Of a DNA stretch of 64,000 nt, positions 52,300-60,369 are shown one piece after another. Position 1 is the first letter of the stretch. Every line of letters begins with the position of its first letter. This DNA is from Isochrysis galbana. Lineage: Eukaryota > Haptophyta > Isochrysidales > Isochrysidaceae. The stretch is taken from contig CM030933.1 of NCBI GenBank assembly GCA_018136815.1, positions 1,178,001-1,242,000 on the forward strand, given 5' to 3'. Under the pieces are notes generated by a model. That model worked only from the letters and a program-made list of their open reading frames with translations, searched no databases and had not been told where the DNA came from. The position numbers and the translations under genes are program-made.

Positions 52300-53323
52300 A
52301 TGGTGGCGACTCGGCGCGCATCGGTACGGTCCTCCGTCCTCTCGTCTCGTGCTCCTGCTCGCTGGTTTCGTTCGACTCGCTCGACACCGCCACCTGTCGA
52401 CTGGACGCCGAGCGCAAGCGCTGCTCGCACGACTCGTTCCTCTTCCTGCTCCAAGGGCGCGGCGGAGGAGGCGGATCCTGTTCGCGTTCCTGATGCCGAG
52501 GAGGAGGCCCTTTCCCCGACCGATGAGGCCACCACCACCACCACCGACGAGGACTCCGGGCCTGTGGGAGGAGAAGAGGAGAACGAGGACTGTGCGTCGG
52601 ACGCTCCAGGTCTTCTTGTTCCCATCGCGCGGGTTGCGGATGTCGAGGAGCCAGCCGAGTCGATGGAGGAGGTCGAGACCGCCCACGCGCTCGCTCTCGC
52701 CGATGAGAAGGAAGCCGAGGAAGAGGACGAGAAGGCGGAGAAGGCGGAGAATGAGAAGACGGCTGCGTCCGACGCACCAGTCGGAGAAGTCTTCACTCGG
52801 TTCGAAGAGGCCACGCAGCTGGAAGAGGCCACGCAGCTCGAGGAGGAGGAGAAGGGCGAGACCGCCGAGGAGGCCGAGACCGCCGAGGCGCCCGCTCCTG
52901 CCAAGGCGAACGAAAAGGAGGGTGAGGAGAAGACGGAGGAGAAGGAAGAGGAGACGTCCGACGCACCCGCGGGCGGGCTGCAAGAAGCGATATCTGCGAT
53001 GTTGGGACGCGGCGAACATCAAACTTCCGAGGACATTTTCTCTGCTGCCACTTCCTTCGTGCAAACGGCGTATCGTGCAGTACGAGGGGAATACAGAAAT
53101 TATTAATCTTCGAAATCGCCTCGGTTATTCTCCTCTTCATCTTGCGGCGATGGGTGGTCACGCGCAATGTGTCGCGTTTCTCATCGATCAAGGAGCGAAC
53201 GTCAATAACGTGGCTAACAATCTACAAACTCCATTGCGTTCAATCATCACGCGCATAAGAGACCAGCGATACTCTGAAGTACATCAAATTCTAATCCGAG
53301 CGATTGTCGCTAATGACGTGTAA
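52300..53323 (+). pseudogene. Acidic protein followed by ankyrin repeats, frame broken
   Basis: From the ATG at 52300 a frame encodes a Ser/Arg-rich start, a long Glu/Ala-rich acidic part (EDEKAEKAENEKTA) and a helical end LQEAISAMLGRGEHQTSEDI, and stops at 53106. Another frame then carries a clear ankyrin repeat: NRLGYSPLHLAAMGGHAQCV and AFLIDQGANVNNVANNLQTP, to 53323. Either a small intron or a frameshift between about 52990 and 53100 joins them; no convincing intron was seen. Immediately followed by R4 and preceded by R6/R5, so it may be cargo or a gene of a mobile element. In-frame ATLEEATQLEE duplication near 52800-52840. Confidence 0.5.
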
Positions 53324-53637
53324 CGAAACTGTTTTGGCATGGGGCAGGCATCCACTCAGATTTCAGAGGGTACCACTTGGGAAGGCAGGCTCACAAAATC
53401 GATGAGGATGTATGAGTGTTGACGCAAAAGGGAGCTTCGGACAGACGAGGTTTGGGGGTTATCCAACCCGACCTCCTCGACATCGGTCATGGGCCACGCT
53501 GATTGAGCGCAAAATGCTTCAATCGGCCCATGCGCTCGATGCCACACCTCAAGTGGAGGGAGGAGGATCGGCAAGGTTTCTTCTGGACCAGGTGTCTCCG
53601 CAGATGCTTGCGCACAGACGTGTAGCAGAGGAGCCCC
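53314..53637. repeat. R4 repeat copy
   Basis: Near-identical to 19392-19717 with about three small indels and a few substitutions. It overlaps the last codons of the ankyrin frame (TGACGTGTAACGAAAC), so the element end provides that stop codon. Confidence 0.85.
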
Positions 53638-54060
53638 TTCCTCCTGCCCCCTTCCCCGCGAATATTTCAGACCAAGTCACAGTCAGAGAGACTTTGCAGC
53701 ATGCTCCGCGGCCACGCCGAGGTACTCCACTGTATGCGGACAAAGGAGCCACAAAGCAGCCGAGCACGAAGGACCATGTCACGTGATGTCTACTTTTCTT
53801 CAAAAACAGCTTGATACCGACCGTGATGAACTAGCGTGCATGCAAATGCTGCTCGCTGGGTACCAAGGATTGTGTCACGGAAATAGACCACAGTGTCTGT
53901 GCTCAGGTGTCTGGAGGAAGGGACGTCTGTAGTGTGAACTGGTGTTTTGTGTCCGCTTAGCGTTTTCGCACATAACGTTATACACAAGGCTCAATATTAT
54001 TTGTTTTCTTTTTGGTCTATTCTACCCAGCTACGCGTGCTGAGTTTTCATCTTCTTCATT

Positions 54061-54339
54061 CTACCCTTTTGAGCTGAGGACCTTACCCTTCGGCAGGCTA
54101 AAACGCCATTGTTTCGTTTTCCACAACGTAAAGAAGACAAGAAAGGTCAGTGCGACGCCCACTGACAGCCCGATTCCAGTCTTTATGGCGAAGTCCAAGT
54201 CTGAATGCTGCGAGAATGCCACGGTCAAGGCGAATGATAAGAAGATGATAACCAAAGACACAAGAAGAAATATTTGTATCGCCTTTTTAAGCCCAATAAC
54301 ATCGTATACATTTTTGCTCCTGATACGGTAGATCGGCAT
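54061..54339 (-). CDS. Small two-helix membrane protein, 92 aa
   Basis: ATG at 54339. Two strongly hydrophobic segments, IFLLVSLVIIFLSFALTVAF (about 24-43) and GIGLSVGVALTFLVFFTLW (about 55-73), are separated by SQHSDLDFAIKT and flanked by basic ends. Codons are markedly more AT-rich than in neighbouring genes. No homologue is recognised. The base composition suggests recent transfer (viral or bacterial) or an element-borne gene, since R5 copies lie on both sides. Confidence 0.45.
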   Translation of the reverse strand: MPIYRIRSKNVYDVIGLKKAIQIFLLVSLVIIFLSFALTVAFSQHSDLDFAIKTGIGLSVGVALTFLVFFTLWKTKQWRFSLPKGKVLSSKG

Positions 54340-54380
54340 GGTGCTCGCCTCTAAAGACGTGTAACGAATTTATTTCGTGA

Positions 54381-54448
54381 GGTGTCGTTCCGTCAATAGT
54401 GGGACATCAGTAGAATTGAGCGATCAGATGTCCACAGTTGTATTGTAA
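54381..54448 (+). repeat. R5 repeat, short copy
   Basis: GGTGTCGTTCCGTCAATAGT through TGTATTGTA; joins directly to the LINE tail at 54447. Confidence 0.7.
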
Positions 54449-56104
54449 AAAAAATCTTCTTAAAATTCCCCGCTACGCGTGCGGCGTGAGGCATGTCCGT
54501 GCCTCCTGCGTGCGGTGTGCTGTGTATGGGGGGATTTTTTTGGAGAGTGTGTTGTACGTTGTGGTGGAGTGGATGTGGTGCCCATAGGGGCCACCCGGCC
54601 TCGGGCCGCGCCGCCGGAGCGGCGCGGCCCTTGCCAGGGCGGGAGGGGCCTCTGCCATAAGGCATGCCCAACGGAGGGGGGGCTGCTGGGGCCTGACACT
54701 GTTGGGTATGCGCTGGGCGCTTTTGGGGGAGTATAGCCAAACATAGTATTTGCGAAATTCCCTCCGTATTTCTTTGTCCGTGGTGACCGTGTCGTGCTGT
54801 GAGTATATGGGAGAGTCCCATGTTCCCGTGCGGTATAGCTCCGCAACACTTGCTTTCCATTTGCGGGACTTCAGTTGCGCAAAAAATTCTTTTGAGTGTA
54901 AGTCCTCTCGGCGGAGCTGCCGGTAGAGCGGGAGATTCTTGAGCGGGACTCTTCCCCTCTCCTCCGCTAGCTTTGTTTGTGTTTCCGCGAGCTCCGCCGT
55001 GAGTCTCTCGTTCGGTCCTTGCCTCGCAAGACGGATGTTAAGCCTCACGGCTTTGAGCTCCAACTCGGATTGTATAGTAGGTTTGAGTCTCGCCGATGTC
55101 TCTTCTCTAAGGAATGTGGCTATGTTGTCTTTTGTGGCGGCCCATACGGACTCTATGTCTTCCCCCTCGCCGATCTTCCGGCTGGCGGTCTGCAGTAGCA
55201 GTTCTACCGTCTGCAGCGCTCCTTTTTCGTGTATTATGCCTAGGTCAATTGGCTTGTCGAAGATTCTTCCCTGTTTATATCCCGGCGTTTCAAAAAGGGC
55301 AAGGACGGGAAGGTGGTCTGACGCGGCTTTACCGGAAAACAGGTCCGGGCACGCCCCGTGTTGCTGCCATTGAAAGGCATCTGCGCTCTTGCTATGGTAG
55401 ATGCGATCAATGCTCGTGTGAATGGTGGCGGCCATTCTCGTGTAGCCGACACTCGGCCCCAGTCGCATCGTGTGATGTACGTCTTGGAGTCTATGCCTCC
55501 TAGCTAGCGCTTTCCATTTTTCGCCGTGTGCGTTGGAGTAGGGCGTGTCTCCCACCCTTCGGGAGTCGTGCGTACTGTCTTCTACACAGTTCCAGTCGCC
55601 CCCGATTATGGTTGGGGTAAAGTCGAGGGTGGCCAGTTTTTTGCCAAGTTCGGCTATTTGCCTTCCGCGGGGGCCGGGTTGCGCGCTAAGGTATACGGAT
55701 ATTATGCGATACTGGATGTCGTCTATGTTTAGTTTTATTGATACACATCTCCCTTTTAGCATTTCTTCTAGGGTCTCGTTCCTAGCGGTTATCCGTTCGG
55801 ATGCTTCTCTGATCGCCACCGCGACTCCGCTAGCAGGGTCCCCTAGCTCTCCTGGGGCGACAAACCACAGCCATCCTAGCATGGCGGCTGTCCTGTGGGC
55901 CCGGAGGTGCGAGCCGTCCTCGTAAGCGTGTAGCTCCTGCAGGAGCAAGACGTCAATTTTCGCTTTCCGCGCTTGTGATAGCACGGCGGCTAGCTTGCCG
56001 CTCTTGGTGCCGTTGATGTTGTACGTCGCAACGCGAATGGGCCCTTCACCTGGGTATCCAAGGGTGGAGTCGAATTTGAGTTTTGGGCGTAGGGGCCGCA
56101 GCAA
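54447..56104 (-). mobile_element. Non-LTR retrotransposon remnant: APE-type endonuclease, RT deleted
   Basis: A 543-codon frame starts near 56104. Residues about 20-265 form an APE-like endonuclease: IRVATYNINGTKSGKL, DVLLLQELHAYEDG, IIGGDWNCVEDSTHDSRR and ASDHLPVLALFE. All active-site motifs (N, E, D-x-N, S-D-H) are present. The linker to TTDKEIRREFRKYYVWLYSP is as found just before reverse transcriptase. The RT is missing: sequence jumps to a GC-rich piece and a 3' tail AATTTTAAGAAGA plus T run. This is an internally deleted copy that keeps both ends. The endonuclease nicks target DNA in the autonomous parent. Confidence 0.8.
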
Positions 56105-56934
56105 CCCGTATCTCGGCTGACCCTACTATAGCCTTGGCAGACTTAGCCTCACAATACATTATCACCGGGAACGGTCTGATCGAGCTTCAGGGCCACATGC
56201 AGAAGCTTCAAAACATCAATCTCAAATACATCGAGCAAGCCTTAAAAGCGCTCAGAGAGGTATACAAAAACGTAACCAAAACATTACAAGGCTTGGCCGG
56301 CAAGGTGAGGCGGAAGGAATGTACATTTGTGCAGACAGCTCGGAGAGCTATATTGCCACAGAGTACTTCATATGCCGAGCACGCGACATTTACCACAAAG
56401 GTCATAGACGATATAGTACACCCACAAATTCGGTACTATTACTCAATCTCAGCCACATCATACTTCGACAGTGCTCAAGATATGATCGACCATGTCATCG
56501 CTGGTACACCTGAACCGCCCTCACCGCAGTCCTCCCCGCCCCCGCTCCCATTCTCTCCTCCGCCTTCGCTCCCGCTCCCGTCCCCGCCCACCATGCTCTC
56601 ACTATCCAAGCCCCCGAGATCCCCGCCCACGCGCCCGCTCGGCTCCTCGCCCCCGCCGCCACCCCCGCCACTTTCATGCCCACCCTTCCCGCCTCTACCT
56701 GCGGTGCGGGTGGGGCGGCAGTGTCGAAATGCGCGGGGTGTGAGAATGCGCGGGAGAAGTGGCGAGCGCGGAGGGAGAGGGGCAGTTCTGAAAGCGCGCA
56801 CCAGGCTCTTGACAAAAAAAAACGATCGCTTTCAAAGGAATTCGATCAATTTTCTTTGGAGGGGAAAACCAACATGGGATATCATGAGATATCGTGATTT
56901 CAACGATATATCCACCCTGCCCCAAATCGAGTGA
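56083..56934 (+). CDS. Hypothetical ORF, possible retroelement Gag/ORF1
   Basis: A 280-codon frame starts head to head with the LINE ORF and overlaps it by 22 bp; no good ATG near its start. The first part looks like real coding: ALADLASQYIITGNGLIELQ, a likely coiled coil (LKYIEQALKALREVYKNV) and SISATSYFDSAQDMIDHVI. It then becomes a Pro-rich low-complexity stretch. Another frame near 56700 gives KCAGCENAREKWRARRERG. It may be a decayed Gag. No firm family. Confidence 0.35.
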   Translation: MGVGAAATRISADPTIALADLASQYIITGNGLIELQGHMQKLQNINLKYIEQALKALREVYKNVTKTLQGLAGKVRRKECTFVQTARRAILPQSTSYAEHATFTTKVIDDIVHPQIRYYYSISATSYFDSAQDMIDHVIAGTPEPPSPQSSPPPLPFSPPPSLPLPSPPTMLSLSKPPRSPPTRPLGSSPPPPPPPLSCPPFPPLPAVRVGRQCRNARGVRMRGRSGERGGRGAVLKARTRLLTKKNDRFQRNSINFLWRGKPTWDIMRYRDFNDISTLPQIE

Positions 56935-57040
56935 ATGGAGTCAGACCACGTGTGTGTTTCAACATGTGAAGGGTCAAGTTGACTCAAGTAACCTCCAGGT
57001 GACAATGAAAGGTGTTAGCAGGGATGGGGATAATTGAACG

Positions 57041-57405
57041 CTTTTGGTCTCCCGTCGTTTCCCCCCCAATAGCTATCGGGGGCCGCCTTTCGCCCCCGAT
57101 AGCTATTGGGGGCCGACCTTAAAACGCGATAGCTCCCCCGATCGTTGGTGACGCACACAACGAAGCGTCGCGCTAGTTTACGCAGCAAGCCGACACCGAT
57201 CGTTGGTGGTAGGCCGCGCATTGGCATCTTCCCTGTCGATAGCTCCCCGGGGGACGTAAAATCTCCCAATAGCTCTCGGGGGATTTTCTCGGTCCCCCGA
57301 TAGCTCTCGGTGGGGCTGTTGGCGATCGGGAGAAAGTTCCCCCCCGATAGCTCCTGGGGGCCCCCGAGAGCTCCTGGGGGCGTTGGCTCCTGGGGGGTAA
57401 CATCT
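57041..57405. repeat. Array of short palindromic CCCCCGATAGCTATCGGGGG-type motifs
   Basis: At least ten diverged copies of a GATAGCT core set between C and G runs: for example AATAGCTATCGGGGG, CCCCCGATAGCTATTGGGGG, CGATAGCTCCCC, AATAGCTCTCGGGGG, CCCCCGATAGCTCTCGG and CCGAGAGCTCCTGGGGG. Spacing varies from about 20 to 60 bp. The consensus is self-complementary. No gene lies within. Confidence 0.75.
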
Positions 57406-57644
57406 ACACGCTAAATCTTAATCAACGTGCCAAGTGCCAAGTGCCAAGTGCGCGTCACCTACACAATTTACGTACCAGGGGCGCGTCACCTACATCACCT
57501 ACAATTATGGTAACCTGCGTATTATTTATACCCACCACTTGTACTTGCCATGATTATGACTTACTATCTGCATCTGCTATCTGCTATCTGTTCAAGTAAT
57601 AGCCACACTTTTACAAAAAAGTGCGCACACGAAGAAGATAAAAC

Positions 57645-58631
57645 ATGTTTTCCTTGTTTTCTTGTTTTCTCGCTCAGCTGCGCCCTCTGCGCGCGATGGA
57701 CCTTCACGCCCTGTCAGCGGTGGTGGGCCGGCTGGGCGACGGCGAGTGCCCGTGGACTAGGGAGCAGACTGCAGAGGACCTGATCCACTACCTTCGCAAG
57801 GAAATCATCGAAGTCGAGGAGGTGTTGCGCAAACAGCGCAAGCAGAAGGCAGGCGGCAGCTGCGAGCTGGCAGCTGAGCTAGTGGGAGAGTTGGGCGATG
57901 TGCTCTTCGATGCGCTTCTGCTCATCCGTGTGTGCGAGCGCGACTTGGCTGGAGTGTCATTGACGAAGATATGCGAGTCGGCCAACCAGAAGCTTCGTCG
58001 TAGATGCCCATACATGTTTGGCGGCCCGCCTGCGCCCACCATCGAGGAATCGGAGGCGATGTGGCAAGCTGCAAAGCAAGCGGAGAAAGAGAAGGAGAAA
58101 AATATTGATGCCCTTCAACCTCGACGAGCCGGCCTCAAGAGCAATATTCCAACATCAAATGGCGAGAAAATCATAGAAGTCAGAAGCATGGCTGCACATC
58201 CTGGTGACAAACGGAACGCATCTGAGTTCAAGGTGGCAACACATGCCTGTGCTCATGTTGAGTCATGTGTGTTGCAGCACATAGAAAATCGGAACGTCGA
58301 GCTAGGCTCTCTGGTTGGCACGCACAATAATTTCGCGGATAGCGAGGAGTGTATCGAGTCGTCTCTCTGCCATACCAAGATGAGGGAGGCAGAGAGCTGG
58401 AGACAGCTCGGCCATGGGCCAAGTGAAGGTGAAGCCACATTGAATCATAGGTCGAGCACATCTAACCATAACACTGGTAGCATTCGGCATACACAAGGCA
58501 AGAGTGGCGGTCTTGGTGTTGACAGTGACGATTCAAGGGAGGCGGAATTGCTTGGGCTTGATGAGTGGGAGGCCGAATTTCGAAGAGCTCTCGATGACGA
58601 GTCCGGGGATGAAGAAGGTTGGGACGACTAG
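57645..58631 (+). CDS. MazG-type nucleoside triphosphate pyrophosphohydrolase
   Basis: A frame of 328 codons from the ATG at 57645; the family start MDLHALSAVVGRL is at 57696 (311 aa). The first 17 residues (FSLFSCFLAQLRPLRA) could be a targeting peptide. The MazG domain, about 20-130, shows CPWTREQTAEDLIHYLRKE, the metal-binding EEVE region, ELVGELGDVLFDALLLI and NQKLRRRCPYMFGG. MazG enzymes hydrolyse non-canonical or excess NTPs to NMP plus pyrophosphate. The second half (about 190 aa) is a charged, poorly conserved extension ending DDESGDEEGWDD, absent from bacterial MazG. Single exon. Confidence 0.87.
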   Translation: MFSLFSCFLAQLRPLRAMDLHALSAVVGRLGDGECPWTREQTAEDLIHYLRKEIIEVEEVLRKQRKQKAGGSCELAAELVGELGDVLFDALLLIRVCERDLAGVSLTKICESANQKLRRRCPYMFGGPPAPTIEESEAMWQAAKQAEKEKEKNIDALQPRRAGLKSNIPTSNGEKIIEVRSMAAHPGDKRNASEFKVATHACAHVESCVLQHIENRNVELGSLVGTHNNFADSEECIESSLCHTKMREAESWRQLGHGPSEGEATLNHRSSTSNHNTGSIRHTQGKSGGLGVDSDDSREAELLGLDEWEAEFRRALDDESGDEEGWDD

Positions 58632-59099
58632 AGGATGATTGATTGGTCTTACCGTTGAATGATGATGGAGCCACACTGTGCCTATGTGTATAATGCATGC
58701 AGAAATTCCACGCAAACGTACCACCTGTGCGTCGTGATCTCCACGCTCTGTTTGAGAAGTAGTTTTTAACCACTTTTTATGGGTCGCGGTGCGACAACGG
58801 GATGGGGCTAACACTAGCTCAAGATAGACTCCCTGTCGTCTGTCGTCGCATTTTATCCTAGATGATACGATTTTCGGGCTCTATTCGCCAGGTCTTTCGC
58901 CGTGCGGCCACACGGTGAAGTTCAGGCACATCTAGTGTTGGTGTAGAGTTCGCTCCCAGCGACTGAGCTGTTGCGGGTAGGGGTAGGGGGAGTCCGTCCG
59001 CCCGCGCCCGGCAGAGGGCCGGTCTCCCCGCGCCCGCGGAGGGGGGCCCAAAGGAGAGGTGGGGAGCGGCGGCGCGCTCCATGGCATCCAACTATAAAG
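58632..59099. other. 3' flank of MazG gene, repeat traces
   Basis: 58895-58945 is the reverse of 22124-22165 (TTCGCCGTGCGGCCACACGG). 59083-59106 contains CAACTATAAAGTTAGTTG, an R2-end-like palindrome. No gene seen. Confidence 0.4.
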
Positions 59100-59440
59100 T
59101 TAGTTGCTAAGGGAAGATACGAAGAGGTCGCAAATGAAACCCGATTGCGGATTGCGGATTGCCCCCAAAAGCAGGTAACAAGTGCAAAGGGGCGGGCGGA
59201 AGCGGAAGGGAAGATAGCAAATTAAACCTATTTGCGAGAGCGCCTGGGAGGGAAGGTGGGGAAACTTTCCCTCTCTTCGAGAGAAGGAGAGAGAGCGCTC
59301 CATTACCCTAGGTCCTAGGCGTCCACGCGAAGCTTATGACCGAGAACGAGAGGACGCAAACGTAGAGGGAACTATAACGATAAATGCCGGATGAAAGAGA
59401 ATTCTAGCGAGTGTCGATTCACGAATGCGACGCGGATGCG
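59100..59440 (-). mobile_element. Probable solo LTR of the retroelement family
   Basis: CCCGATTGCGGATTGCGGAT, GATAGCAAATTAAACCTATT, CTCTTCGAGAGAAGGAGAGA and AACTATAACGATAAATGCC match 26390-26640 in order. No gag sequence follows on the left. Confidence 0.5.
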
Positions 59441-60369
59441 CGCGCGCGTCCTCTGATAAGGCGTAGGTGAAGCACCTGCCAGTCTTGGTGGCGCACGCCC
59501 TAACAACTAACAACGGGCTAATGAATCACAAGGCGCCATAGCGAATGCACTTCGCACGTCCCCCTAAGCCTGAGTGAGCATTCAAGTTGGAAGTTGGAGC
59601 CACAATCACAATCCCCCGCAAATAAATTACGAGTGGGAGCCGCGACGTAGGAGTAGGAGCGGAAATCGGTAATGGCGCACTATCGTCTCCACAAGCACAC
59701 ACACCGACGTACGATAGCGCGTGGGTCAATAATGGTTTACCTTGACGGCGGCTCCAACGGTTATGGATGGGCCCGGCAAATCATCCCAGGGGCCTCAACC
59801 TCTCCACTCTAACCCTCACAACACACCGTCCAGCTACAAAGTCTCATGAGTGGTGTGATAATGCAACACACAACGCCAAGTCTACGTGTAACAACAATTC
59901 AAAATCGCAGTATTGAAACTGCTGCCTTGGTCGGACGGTCACTTGGGGACCCTCTGCGGTGTGGCCTCGATGGTTGCCTGTGCAGGTATTGAAAGTTCGA
60001 CTTCCGTGCATGTTTTGCGACCCCGGTGCATCCAAGCCACCATTCTCATTTTCCACCATCAACTCGACTCAAAAGAAGGGCCGGTGCCAAAAAAGGGCCG
60101 GTGCCCTTGGCTTGATCGATCGATTCTTAGACGTCCATACCGGACACAGGTGAGGCTGTAGTGGCTACGCGCATCATCGATTGTGTGCGGCTCATGTCAT
60201 ACGCCAAAACACCGAATGAGATTCGTGACCAGAACTCCTCCACCTTCTTTCCCATCATATGGAAAAGGACGAAGAAGCTAACAAGTCGTTGGAGGGATGC
60301 GCAGCGAGTCTCGTAGAGCACCTGAGGAGAACAATGAGCAAGCACAGTGAAAAGCGGGATTCTACAAGA
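59441..60369. other. Intergenic, no gene seen
   Basis: Contains a direct repeat GGGCCGGTGCC(A/C) near 60080 and 60097. No conserved ORF or RNA. Confidence 0.4.

Noticed and set aside
54473-56104. A second cellular AP endonuclease gene
   Set aside because: The linker after the endonuclease and the shared repeat tail are those of a non-LTR retrotransposon; a degenerate copy lies at 48.4 kb.
57041-57405. CRISPR-like array
   Set aside because: Eukaryotic context, variable spacing, diverged repeats and no constant-length spacers or cas genes.
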